From NCBI GenBank assembly GCA_025370075.1, contig CP073016.1, positions 2,542,001 to 2,606,000 on the forward strand: a stretch of DNA of 64,000 nucleotides, given 5' to 3'. Source of the DNA: Chryseotalea sp. WA131a. Its GTDB lineage: Bacteria > Bacteroidota > Bacteroidia > Cytophagales > Cyclobacteriaceae. Positions 26,626 through 34,022 of this stretch are shown here, one piece after another. Each line of letters begins with the position of its first letter. The stretch's first letter is position 1. A program made the position numbers and the translations under genes. The notes under the pieces are model-generated. The model did no database searches. It was not told the origin of the DNA and worked only from the letters and a program-made list of their open reading frames with translations.

Positions 26626-27585
26626 ATGAAAACAACCCGAAGGAAATTTATCAAACTTGGTGCAGCGGCTGCCTCGTTGCCAATTGCATCTGCCTTTGCG
26701 AAAAGCAAAATGGTTACAAAGCCCGTTGTCATTTCAACCTGGAACTTCGGGCTGCAAGCAAATGAAGCTGCGTGGGCGATTCTCTCGAAAGGTGGCAAAG
26801 CATTAGATGCAGTAGAAGCTGGTGCGCGCGTGCCTGAAGGCGACCCGAAAGAAACTTCAGTTGGGTTAGGCGGATTGCCCGACCGTGAAGGGCATGTTAC
26901 GCTGGATGCGTGCATCATGGATGAAAATGGAAACATCGGCTCGGTGGCATTTTTGGAACACATCGTTCATCCCGTGTCGGTGGCAAGGAAGGTGATGGAA
27001 AAAACGCCACACGTCATGTTGGTGGGCGAAGGGGCTCTTCAATTTGCGTTGGCCAATGGATTTAAAAAAGAAAAATTGCTAACAAAAGAATCAGAACAAG
27101 CGTGGAAAGAATGGCTGAAAGAAAAAAAATACAAGCCCATTGCCAACATCGAAAATCATGATACGATTGGGATTTTAGCGTTGGATACAAACGGAAATCT
27201 TTCGGGAGCATGCACCACCAGTGGCATGGCATACAAAATGCGCGGCCGCGTGGGCGATTCGCCCATTATTGGTGCTGGCTTGTATGTGGACAATGAAATT
27301 GGAGCCGCTACTTCCACTGGTGTGGGCGAAGAAGTAATAAGGATTGTAGGCTGCCATTTAGTGGTAGAGTTGATGCGCCAAGGCAATTCACCCGAAGTAG
27401 CTTGCAAACTTGCCGTAGAACGGATCATCCAAAAAAACCCAGACAAAGCTAAAACCATACAGGTAGGGTTTTTGGCATTGAACAAGAATGGCGAATACGG
27501 AGCCTACTGTCTGCAAAAAGGTTTTACGTTTGCCGTCTACCAGCCAACTGGAAATACACTTACTGAATCTAAAAGTATTTTTTAA
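26626..27585 (+). CDS. Glycosylasparaginase (N4-(beta-N-acetylglucosaminyl)-L-asparaginase), Tat-exported
   Basis: A 319-residue Ntn-hydrolase. Residues 1-25 form a twin-arginine signal (TTRRKFIKLGAAAASLPI). The autoproteolytic site is Asp179-Thr180 in IENHDTIGILALD, with Thr180 as the new N-terminal nucleophile. Substrate-binding GRVGDSPIIGAGLYVDNEIG, then AATSTGVGEE, is intact. Such enzymes split the GlcNAc-Asn bond of N-glycoproteins, or act as isoaspartyl peptidases, in the periplasm. It follows the class III aminotransferase on the same strand. Confidence 0.92.
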   Translation: MKTTRRKFIKLGAAAASLPIASAFAKSKMVTKPVVISTWNFGLQANEAAWAILSKGGKALDAVEAGARVPEGDPKETSVGLGGLPDREGHVTLDACIMDENGNIGSVAFLEHIVHPVSVARKVMEKTPHVMLVGEGALQFALANGFKKEKLLTKESEQAWKEWLKEKKYKPIANIENHDTIGILALDTNGNLSGACTTSGMAYKMRGRVGDSPIIGAGLYVDNEIGAATSTGVGEEVIRIVGCHLVVELMRQGNSPEVACKLAVERIIQKNPDKAKTIQVGFLALNKNGEYGAYCLQKGFTFAVYQPTGNTLTESKSIF

Positions 27586-27594
27586 ATTTGAGAT

Positions 27595-27792
27595 ATGAAA
27601 TCTATATTAATAAATACGAAAAGCAAAAAAGAGCTTGATTTCGTTTCGGAGCTTCTAACCAAACTAAAAATATCCTCGAGAACACTCAATTTCGAAGACA
27701 TTGAAGATATAGGGATGGGCGAGTTAATGAAAGAAGCCGATCGAACCAAAACTATCTCGAGGGATGTCATTATGAAAAAATTGACCAAGTGA
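27595..27792 (+). CDS. Putative antitoxin of a RelE/ParE-type module
   Basis: A 65-residue acidic/basic helical protein (MKSILINTKSKKELDFVSEL, EDIEDIGMGELMKEADRTKT). Its stop overlaps by 4 bases the GTG start of a RelE/ParE-type toxin, the usual antitoxin-first layout. Proteins of this size with an N-terminal strand, a helix and an E-D-rich linker are the common partners of RelE-like toxins in Bacteroidota. Assignment rests mostly on context. Confidence 0.65.
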   Translation: MKSILINTKSKKELDFVSELLTKLKISSRTLNFEDIEDIGMGELMKEADRTKTISRDVIMKKLTK

Positions 27793-28055
27793 GAGTTGAG
27801 TTCTTATCTAAATTCAATGATGACTTAGATAGTATTTCCCAATTATCTGTAAAAATTGCAATCAAAAAGGTAATTGAGTCGATTGAAGCATCAGAATCTA
27901 TTCGTCAGATTCAAAATGCTAAAAAGTTAGTTGGCTATAAAAACGCGTATCGAGTTAGAGTGGGCAACTATCGGATTGGTTTTTACCTTGAAAATAATCT
28001 AGTTCAATTGGCAAGGGTTAAAAACAGAAAAGATATTTACAAGTTATTTCCATAG
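27789..28055 (+). CDS. RelE/ParE-family toxin
   Basis: An 88-residue protein of the RelE/ParE fold: N-terminal strand RVEFLSKFNDDLDSI, helices, then KLVGYKNAYRVRVGNYRIGF and a C-terminal LARVKNRKDIYKLFP. The GYKNAYRVRVGNYRIGF beta-sheet is the classical RelE-like signature; members cleave mRNA on the ribosome or inhibit gyrase. It starts with GTG overlapping the antitoxin stop and ends at the base before the cutC start, so cutC may be co-transcribed. Confidence 0.85.
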   Translation: MRVEFLSKFNDDLDSISQLSVKIAIKKVIESIEASESIRQIQNAKKLVGYKNAYRVRVGNYRIGFYLENNLVQLARVKNRKDIYKLFP

Positions 28056-28799
28056 ATGCTTCTAGAAGTTGTTGTTTACAACATTGAATCAGCCTTGCGC
28101 GCGCAGCAAGGTGGGGCCGACCGCATTGAATTATGCGACAACCCAGCCGAAGGTGGAACCACTCCTTCGTATGGAATCATTGAAGCCGTGCGGCAAAACA
28201 TCAGTATGGATGTGTACGTGATGATGCGCCCGCGTGGCGGAGACTTCCTGTATTCCAACTACGAATTCCACAGCATGAAGCGGGACATCTATCAATGCCA
28301 GAAACTGAGCGTTGATGGAATTGTATTGGGCATCTTAACACCCGAAGGCCGCATCGACAAAAAGAGATGCAAAGAACTGATCGACATTGCACGACCATTG
28401 AAAGTAACTTGTCATCGTGCGTTTGATATGGCGCGCGACCCGTTTGAAGCATTGGAAGATTGCATTGAAATAGGCTTTCATAGAATACTAACTTCGGGTC
28501 GGCAGCCACAGGCATTGGCCGGGGCAGAGTTGATTGGCGAATTAATCAACAAAGCAAACGGACGAATTGCCATCATGCCTGGATCAGGCGTAAATGAAAA
28601 CACCGTTCAAGAAATCGTTCGAAAGACAAATTGCAAAGAAATCCATTTTTCAGCCACCGCTTTCCGCGAAGGCGGAATGATTTACAAAAACGAATCGATA
28701 GCGGGCATGGGTTCGGATGAAGGGAGTGAATACAAATTGAGGACGGTGGATGTGGAACGAGTGAAGAGGATGAGGGAGTTGGCTAGTTTATCAAAATAG
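28056..28799 (+). CDS. cutC: Copper homeostasis protein CutC
   Basis: A 247-residue CutC TIM-barrel protein. Diagnostic segments: LEVVVYNIESALRAQQGGAD, RIELCDNPAEGGTTPSYG, MRPRGGDFLYS, KVTCHRAFDMARDPFEALED, ILTSGRQPQALAG and IMPGSGVNENTV. CutC is a cytoplasmic protein linked to copper tolerance; its enzyme activity is unsettled. It begins immediately after the toxin stop (no spacer) and its last 17 bases overlap a small ORF on the other strand. Confidence 0.94.
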   Translation: MLLEVVVYNIESALRAQQGGADRIELCDNPAEGGTTPSYGIIEAVRQNISMDVYVMMRPRGGDFLYSNYEFHSMKRDIYQCQKLSVDGIVLGILTPEGRIDKKRCKELIDIARPLKVTCHRAFDMARDPFEALEDCIEIGFHRILTSGRQPQALAGAELIGELINKANGRIAIMPGSGVNENTVQEIVRKTNCKEIHFSATAFREGGMIYKNESIAGMGSDEGSEYKLRTVDVERVKRMRELASLSK

Positions 28800-29016
28800 C
28801 TTCTCCAGAAGTGTTGTCATAAATTTGTATCCGGAGTTCCCGATTTATTTCGAGTAAATCTTTCATCAACTTCTCTTTATCTGAACGAGAGATGAACGCA
28901 ATCTTTTCACCCGATCTTAGTTTCAAGAAAGAATCAAAAACAAATTCATTATGATTTTTGTCAAAAATTGGCGGCCTCCACCTCCATATTCCCGCAATCG
29001 CAGGACTAATCCTCAT
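28783..29016 (-). CDS. Small protein of unknown function after GIY-YIG gene
   Basis: A 77-residue ORF starting MRISPAIAGIWRWRPPIFDK and ending LRIQIYDNTSGEAILIN. The ATG at 29016 overlaps the end of the GIY-YIG gene by 11 bases, suggesting coupling. An earlier start at 29058 would overlap more. No domain recognised. The 17-base convergent overlap with cutC is unusual but possible. Confidence 0.5.
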   Translation of the reverse strand: MRISPAIAGIWRWRPPIFDKNHNEFVFDSFLKLRSGEKIAFISRSDKEKLMKDLLEINRELRIQIYDNTSGEAILIN

Positions 29017-29284
29017 CGATACGCGGCACCTCAATTTTAATTTCAACCCCAGCGTCAATCAGATAGCGAGAAATGCCTCGCTTTTTTATTTTACGCTCTA
29101 AAGCCAATGCCTCCGTTCTAGTAGCAATATTTAATGTCCATATCTTTATCCATGGCGAGCCGTTTTTTGTGGACTTAACCATGCCTGCATTATGCCTTGA
29201 GATGCGCAGTTCAAAATCATCTGTTTGACCACAGTAAAATTTTTGAGTGGATTTGCTAAATAGAACGTAAACAGTAAACGCCAT
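29006..29284 (-). CDS. GIY-YIG nuclease-family protein
   Basis: A 92-residue UvrC-N/GIY-YIG domain: the first motif is FTVYVLFSKSTQKFYCGQTD (variant of GIY...YIG), followed by the conserved Arg in LRISRH and Glu in ALALERKIKKRG. Stand-alone proteins of this length (YhbQ/COG2827 group) are common in Bacteroidota; some cut branched DNA, many are uncharacterised. ATG 29284 is preferred over an upstream alternative start. It lies right after the tRNA-Pro hairpin on the same strand. Confidence 0.88.
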   Translation of the reverse strand: MAFTVYVLFSKSTQKFYCGQTDDFELRISRHNAGMVKSTKNGSPWIKIWTLNIATRTEALALERKIKKRGISRYLIDAGVEIKIEVPRIDED

Positions 29285-29291
29285 ATAACGA

Positions 29292-29320
29292 CAAAGCCTC
29301 ACTTAACTTGTGAGGCTTTG
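29292..29320 (-). terminator. Hairpin after tRNA-Pro
   Basis: An 11-bp perfect stem CAAAGCCTCAC / GTGAGGCTTTG with a 7-base loop starts at the base after the tRNA discriminator. It lacks a long T-run, so it may terminate weakly or act in 3'-end processing. The GIY-YIG ATG is 8 bases beyond. Confidence 0.65.
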
Positions 29321-29395
29321 TCGAGGTGAGAGGATTCGAACCTCCGGCCTCCACGTCCCTAACGTGATGCGCTAACCGGGCTGCGCTACACCTCG
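29321..29395 (-). tRNA. tRNA-Pro (AGG)
   Basis: A 75-base cloverleaf: acceptor CGAGGTG/CACCTCG, discriminator A, D-arm GCGC-AGCCCGGTTA-GCGC, anticodon stem TCACG/CGTGG (one T-G pair) and T-arm GGAGG-TTCGAAT-CCTCT. The 7-base loop TTAGGGA puts AGG in positions 34-36, proline, with G37 as in other proline tRNAs. An A at position 34 is unusual for a bacterial proline tRNA, where TGG and GGG are expected. Its 5' end abuts a tandem array built from copies of its own 5' half. Confidence 0.88.
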
Positions 29396-29903
29396 ATTTA
29401 TTCTTCGTGATGCGCTAATCCCGCTATTAGCGGGACGCTACACCTCGATTTATTCTTCGTGATGCGCTAATCCCGCTATTAGCGGGACGCTACACCTCGA
29501 TTTATTCTTCGTGATGCGCTAATCCCGCTATTAGCGGGACGCTACACCTCGATTTATTCTTCGTGATGCGCTAATCCTCCCGCGCTTCGCGGGACGGGAC
29601 GCTACACCTCGATTTATTTTTCGTGATGCGCTAATCCTCCCGCGCTTCGCGGGACGGGACGCTACACCTCGATTTATTCTTCGTGATGCGCTAATCCTCC
29701 CGCGCTTCGCGGGACGGGACGCTACACCTCGATTTATTCTTCGTGATGCGCTAATCCTCCCGCGCTTCGCGGGACGGGACGCTACACCTCGATTTATTCT
29801 TCGTGATGCGCTAATCCCGCTATTAGCGGGACGCTACACCTCGATTTATTTTTCCTGATGCGCTAATCCTCCCGCGCTTCGCGGGACGGGACGCTACACC
29901 TCG
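29396..29903 (-). repeat. Nine tandem tRNA-Pro 5'-half repeats with palindromes replacing the D-loop
   Basis: Nine direct repeats without spacers, each the first third of the adjacent tRNA-Pro plus its leader. On the minus strand a unit reads CGAGGTGTAGCG, then a palindrome, then TTAGCGCATCACG and AAGAATAAAT. In the intact tRNA the palindrome's place is taken by CAGCCCGG. Type A units are 52 bp (palindrome TCCCGC-TAATA-GCGGGA): 29396-29447, 29448-29499, 29500-29551, 29792-29843. Type B units are 60 bp (TCCCGCG-AAG-CGCGGGA within TCC...GGA): 29552-29611, 29612-29671, 29672-29731, 29732-29791, 29844-29903. Copies differ at only one or two bases. The array lies 5' of the tRNA in its transcription direction. 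Confidence 0.95.
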
Positions 29904-29967
29904 AAAATCAAAATTTCAGGCCGCAATAATAGCAAAACCTTGTAAATACTAACCAAAAAAGTTGGTG

Positions 29968-30585
29968 TTATTTCTTCTTCTTTTTGTTGGAGAAGCTCTT
30001 GATGAACCTGGCCCAATTCAACGGATCTAAGAACGGATTGTAAACCGGTCGGAAGGTATTGCCCGCGGAATTAGACCATTGATCGATATAGTATTTATAA
30101 TTGGCATTGCCATCCATGGGCGTGGCACGCGCCATCAAGGCAATCAGCTCAGCATTCAATGCTTTTTGATCTAGCCCACGGTTGTCCGATGGAATATTCA
30201 TGGCCAATATGGCCTCTTTGAACAGTTCTTCCGTAGGGAAACCTACAATTACATTGTTGAGCATGGTTACATCCTGCGTCAGTTCAATTAATATCGTTAA
30301 TTGCTCAGAAGGTGCATCTGGCACTATGTAACTCGCACGGTGATAGCCCACCATACTAATCACCACACTGTCACCTACCAAAACTGGAATGCTAAAAAAA
30401 CCCAGGTGATTGGTTACATCGCCTCGGCCAGCTTTGGGTACATATACGTGAGCTCCAATCAATTGCTCTGTAGAATCGCTAACTACCCCCGATAGCTGAA
30501 TAATTCTTCTTTTGGTTTGCGAAAAACCCTCGGTCGCCATGACCAATGCTGCTACAACAAATAAAAACTTAATTATCGCCCTCAT
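29968..30585 (-). CDS. Secreted carboxypeptidase-regulatory-like domain protein
   Basis: A 205-residue protein with a signal peptide (residues 1-22, IIKFLFVVAALVMATEGFSQ). Residues about 28-105 form a CarboxypepD_reg-like beta-sandwich (IQLSGVVSDSTEQLIGAHVY, LGFFSIPVLVGDSVVISMVG, YHRASYIVPD), as found at the front of many Bacteroidota surface proteins. The remainder is helical and ends in a lysine run (SNKKKKK). Homologues exist as short stand-alone envelope proteins; function unknown. Its 3' end lies 64 bases from the tRNA-derived repeat array. Confidence 0.8.
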   Translation of the reverse strand: MRAIIKFLFVVAALVMATEGFSQTKRRIIQLSGVVSDSTEQLIGAHVYVPKAGRGDVTNHLGFFSIPVLVGDSVVISMVGYHRASYIVPDAPSEQLTILIELTQDVTMLNNVIVGFPTEELFKEAILAMNIPSDNRGLDQKALNAELIALMARATPMDGNANYKYYIDQWSNSAGNTFRPVYNPFLDPLNWARFIKSFSNKKKKK

Positions 30586-30682
30586 AAAGTCTGGTAAATG
30601 TACGGAAATATTATAGATGAAATGGGCAACCTTTTAGGCTTAAAATAACTAAAACTTTACTTCTTTTTTGTTCGGCTGGCGG

Positions 30683-30706
30683 CCTACTTGCCTACAGGCA
30701 CGAAGG
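30683..30706. repeat. Imperfect intergenic palindrome
   Basis: CCTACTTGCCT and AGGCACGAAGG arms around a 2-base centre, with TGCCT/AGGCA perfectly paired and CCT/AGG at the ends. It lies 47 bases upstream of the DUF2007 gene and resembles the other palindromes of this window in size and layout. Confidence 0.4.
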
Positions 30707-30752
30707 TTCGCTCCATTCTGGTTTTCAAACAACTATTCGCTACATTTCCCAC

Positions 30753-31145
30753 ATGGAGGCCTCCGAAAAAATAGTCGTATTTCAGGCATACGATACTGTA
30801 ATGCAAGCCAACTTGGCAAAAACCAAACTCGATGCCTACGGAATTCCCTGTTTTTTAACAGAAGAAAATTTCACCGCCCTCTACCCGTTGCGCAACGATA
30901 TTTTTCCAGGTGTGCGGCTTCATATTTTTGAGAAAGATGCGCTGGAAGTCAAAAACATTCTGAACGATCAACCTTTTGAAACATTCATTCAATGCCCACA
31001 TTGCAATTCAAAATCTTGGGAAAAAGTAATGAAGCCTACGAATAAAACCCTTTTCGTTTTCCTATTCTCATTGTTCAATTTAAGTCGACCCCTTGTTGAG
31101 GAAGAATATCGATGTAAAAATTGCTGTAGGAGATTTGAAATATAA
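30753..31145 (+). CDS. DUF2007-domain protein with zinc-ribbon-like tail
   Basis: A 130-residue protein. Residues 7-75 match DUF2007 (IVVFQAYDTVMQANLAKTKL, GVRLHIFEKDALEVKNIL), a ferredoxin-like fold named putative signal-transducing protein, found with P-II-like context. Then a Cys pair (CPHC), a hydrophobic stretch (KTLFVFLFSLFNL) and a second pair (CKNC) suggest a split zinc ribbon around a short membrane-seeking segment. Function unknown. Confidence 0.75.
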   Translation: MEASEKIVVFQAYDTVMQANLAKTKLDAYGIPCFLTEENFTALYPLRNDIFPGVRLHIFEKDALEVKNILNDQPFETFIQCPHCNSKSWEKVMKPTNKTLFVFLFSLFNLSRPLVEEEYRCKNCCRRFEI

Positions 31146-31255
31146 ATTCCATACATTTTCAACACCGTAAACTCCACCTGCCTGTTTGTCCATTGGCCTT
31201 TGTCATCTGATGTAGACATCCAAATACCACCGTACTGGGTGGTTAGGTTTTGGTA

Positions 31256-31696
31256 TCACATATTGATTGAAAAGAACCCACGTTTTGCTTGAGCAATCAT
31301 AACTAAGATGATAATCAATGCAATCGTATTAAAAATAAACAAGCGCTTGTGCTTGGCTGCTCCATCGCTCAATTTTTTCATGGTGATTCTGCCCATGGTA
31401 ATCAAAACAATGGCGATAATCATGCCTGTATTGTGTTCTACCAACCAATAACGTGCCTCAGGATTTGCCATGGATGCTTTGCTAAAAATCACTACTGGGC
31501 TCACAAAAAATAAAATAATGCCCAACAAAAGCTGGGTATGGGTAAACATAAACAACCAAAGGCTCAATTGTTCATCGCGCTTGGTAAAATCCGATTTGCT
31601 ATTCCATCCCATAAACGAGCGAACGATAACCAAAATCAAAAAAATCAGAAGGAAATAGCGCACAAGAGAGTGCGTCATCAATAAAATAGAATGCAT
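31256..31696 (-). CDS. Four-helix integral membrane protein (cytochrome-B-like annotation group)
   Basis: A 146-residue protein with four predicted membrane helices: SLVRYFLLIFLILVIVRSF, WLFMFTHTQLLLGIILFFVS, TGMIIAIVLITMGRI and LFIFNTIALIIILVMIA. Histidines lie at MTHSLVRYF, FTHTQ and VEHNTG, which could bind haem. Proteins of this form are often labelled cytochrome B in Bacteroidota databases, without experimental proof. Divergent from the channel-like gene at 31799. Confidence 0.65.
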   Translation of the reverse strand: MHSILLMTHSLVRYFLLIFLILVIVRSFMGWNSKSDFTKRDEQLSLWLFMFTHTQLLLGIILFFVSPVVIFSKASMANPEARYWLVEHNTGMIIAIVLITMGRITMKKLSDGAAKHKRLFIFNTIALIIILVMIAQAKRGFFSINM

Positions 31697-31798
31697 AACC
31701 AGAATAGTTTAAATTTGAAGTTGAAAATTACACTTTTTTAAAGAAACTTGGCAGAAAACTATTCGGCAGCCCTGCTGGATGATCTTTACGGTGCACCT

Positions 31799-32746
31799 AT
31801 GAAAAAAAATCTCTTCGCTGTCGCCATTCTATTTCTGTTGATAGGCAGGTTGTATGCTCAACCCGATACGGTGCGTGCAGGCGCGTACGTAATCAGTGTG
31901 CATGACATCAATTTTCACAATAAAGATTACACTGCCCGTTTTTGGGTATGGTTTGTGTACAGCAATCCAAAATTAGATTTTACCCAACAGTTGGATATAC
32001 CCAATTCTAAAAGTGTGGAGCAGGCCTTTCCTATCAAAGATAGCATTGAAGGCAAGGCATGGGTGATGATGAAGATGAAGGCAGTAATGAAAGAAAAATG
32101 GATTGTTTCTGATTTTCCGTTTGATGAACAGCACTTGAATTTGCAAATTGAAAATTCACAGTTTGATACCTCCCATTTGGTTTTCAAACCCGACTTAAAA
32201 GGAAGTCGCTTTGATCCAGAAGAAGCCATCGATGGATGGAACATCAAGAATTTTCGAGTTTACACCAAGCTGAAAACATACGAAACTGGTTTTGGTGATT
32301 CCAGACCCGGAAGAAATAGCCAGACCTTTTCATCTTTTAATATTGAGATGGATTTGCAGCGCGAGGCACTCGGTCTTTTCATGAAAATTTTTGTGGCAAT
32401 GTATATTTCCTTTTTGATAGCGTTCTTGAGCTTTGCCCTTAAGCCACACGAGTTATATCCTCGCTTTGGTTTACCAGTGGGCGGTTTGCTTGCTGTAGTA
32501 GGTAATAAATACATCATCGATTCTATTTTACCCGAATCTTCCACATTTACCTTGGTCGACACATTGCACACGCTCACTTTCTTGGCGATTTTTTGCATGC
32601 TGGTGATTTCTGCTATCTGCATTCGCCTGCATGATAGAGGCAGAATAGGTGCCTCTATGAAACTTAACAAGAGAGGTTTTGGTGCCATTTTGATTTTCTA
32701 TTTACTGACCAATATATTCTTTGTTTCAATTGCTGTCTTAAACTAA
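31799..32746 (+). CDS. Probable bacterial pentameric ligand-gated ion channel (Cys-loop superfamily)
   Basis: A 315-residue protein with signal peptide (KKNLFAVAILFLLIGRLYAQ), a beta-rich extracellular domain to about residue 195, then four membrane helices. Points for the pLGIC family: SDFPFDEQHLNLQIENSQFD, matching the FPFDxQ loop at the Cys-loop position; FKPD and GWNI segments of the ligand-binding domain; M1 FMKIFVAMYISFLIAFLSF, pore-lining M2 PRFGLPVGGLLAVVGNKYII, M3 LVDTLHTLTFLAIFCMLVIS, M4 at the C-terminus. As in other prokaryotic members the two Cys are absent. ATG 31799 is used rather than TTG 31748. cinA follows 3 bases after the stop. Ligand unknown. Confidence 0.65.
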   Translation: MKKNLFAVAILFLLIGRLYAQPDTVRAGAYVISVHDINFHNKDYTARFWVWFVYSNPKLDFTQQLDIPNSKSVEQAFPIKDSIEGKAWVMMKMKAVMKEKWIVSDFPFDEQHLNLQIENSQFDTSHLVFKPDLKGSRFDPEEAIDGWNIKNFRVYTKLKTYETGFGDSRPGRNSQTFSSFNIEMDLQREALGLFMKIFVAMYISFLIAFLSFALKPHELYPRFGLPVGGLLAVVGNKYIIDSILPESSTFTLVDTLHTLTFLAIFCMLVISAICIRLHDRGRIGASMKLNKRGFGAILIFYLLTNIFFVSIAVLN

Positions 32747-32749
32747 CGA

Positions 32750-33997
32750 ATGAAAATTATTACTGCTGAACTACTCACCATTGGTGACGAAATTTTATAC
32801 GGTCAAATTGTGGACACCAACGCGCAATGGATGAGCGTGGAGTTAGACAAAGTTGGGATTAAAGTCATTCGTAAAACCAGTGTGGGCGATCAAGAGCAAG
32901 AAATATTGACCGCTTTCGCGGAAGCTGAAAAGCGTGCTGATATAATTTTGATTACCGGAGGCCTTGGCCCTACCAGCGATGATTTGACCAAACCGTTGCT
33001 CGCGAAATATTTTAACTGCGAGTTGGTGATGAATGAAGAAGCCTTGGCGGAGGTAACGGCTTTCTTTAAAAGTCGTGGCCGAGAGATGACAGAGATGAAT
33101 CGCCAACAGGCCGCCCTGCCGAGTGCCTGTACCAAAATAACCAACCCCATTGGCACCGCGCCTGGCATGTGGTTCGATCGAAAAGGAAAGATTTTTATGT
33201 CGATGCCAGGAGTGCCGCACGAGATGAAGAAGATGATGACCGAGCGCGTGATTCCAAAACTGAGAGAAACGTTTCGCATGCCGGTGATCCAACACAAAGT
33301 GATTCGCACCATTGGCATTGGTGAATCTTTTTTAGCTGATAAAATTTCTGTTTGGGAAAAATCGCTGCCCACGCACATCAAACTTGCTTACTTGCCAAGT
33401 TTGGGTGAAGTAAAGTTGCGATTAACAGGTTTTGGTGAAGATGCGGCATCATTAGAAAAAGAAATCAATATACTCGCAGAAAAGATATTGTCACTAGCAA
33501 GTGAATATGTTTATGGCTTTGGTGACGAACCGATTGAAGTAGTCATTGGCAAAATGTTGCGCGACCGAAAGCTTACTTTATCGATGGCAGAAAGTTGCAC
33601 GGGTGGTTATCTATCGCATCTGATTACCAGTGTGCCGGGCTGCTCAGATTACTTTTTAGGAAGCATGGTGCCGTATGCCTACGAAATAAAAATGCGGCAA
33701 CTCGGTGTGAAACCTGAAGTGCTGGAAAAATATGGAGCCGTGAGTGAGCAAACCATTATTGAAATGGCCAACATCGTGCGTGCCAAATTCAACACCGATA
33801 TTGGTGTGGCTACTAGCGGCATTGCCGGGCCAGGCGGAGCCACTCCCGAAAAACCAGTGGGCATGGTATGGATTGCTTACTCGGACAAACACCAAACTGT
33901 GACTAAGAAATTACAAATCTCGCAAGACAGAGCCATCAACATCCGCATGGCCAGCATGGCGGTGTTAAATTTGATTCGGATGAGCCTGCCAAAATAG
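32750..33997 (+). CDS. cinA: CinA-family nicotinamide-nucleotide amidohydrolase
   Basis: A 415-residue two-domain CinA. The N-terminal MoCF-like pyrophosphatase domain shows AELLTIGDEILYGQIVDTNA and ITGGLGPTSDDLTK; the C-terminal PncC-type amidohydrolase domain shows SMAESCTGGYLSHLITSVPG, then FLGSMVPYAY and VATSGIAGPGGATPEKPVGM. The PncC domain deamidates nicotinamide mononucleotide to nicotinate mononucleotide in the pyridine nucleotide cycle. The gene follows the channel-like gene by 3 bases, so the two are probably co-transcribed. Confidence 0.95.
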   Translation: MKIITAELLTIGDEILYGQIVDTNAQWMSVELDKVGIKVIRKTSVGDQEQEILTAFAEAEKRADIILITGGLGPTSDDLTKPLLAKYFNCELVMNEEALAEVTAFFKSRGREMTEMNRQQAALPSACTKITNPIGTAPGMWFDRKGKIFMSMPGVPHEMKKMMTERVIPKLRETFRMPVIQHKVIRTIGIGESFLADKISVWEKSLPTHIKLAYLPSLGEVKLRLTGFGEDAASLEKEINILAEKILSLASEYVYGFGDEPIEVVIGKMLRDRKLTLSMAESCTGGYLSHLITSVPGCSDYFLGSMVPYAYEIKMRQLGVKPEVLEKYGAVSEQTIIEMANIVRAKFNTDIGVATSGIAGPGGATPEKPVGMVWIAYSDKHQTVTKKLQISQDRAINIRMASMAVLNLIRMSLPK

Positions 33998-34022
33998 GTA
34001 GCTACAAAAAAAATACTTTAAG

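Noticed and set aside
29396..29903. CRISPR array
   Set aside because: The regular 52/60-bp repeats have no unique spacers; variation is limited to two palindromes, and the repeat matches the adjacent tRNA gene. No cas gene is nearby.
33656..33895. Antisense ORFs within cinA
   Set aside because: Low-complexity shadow translation of a well-conserved gene; no start signal or family match.
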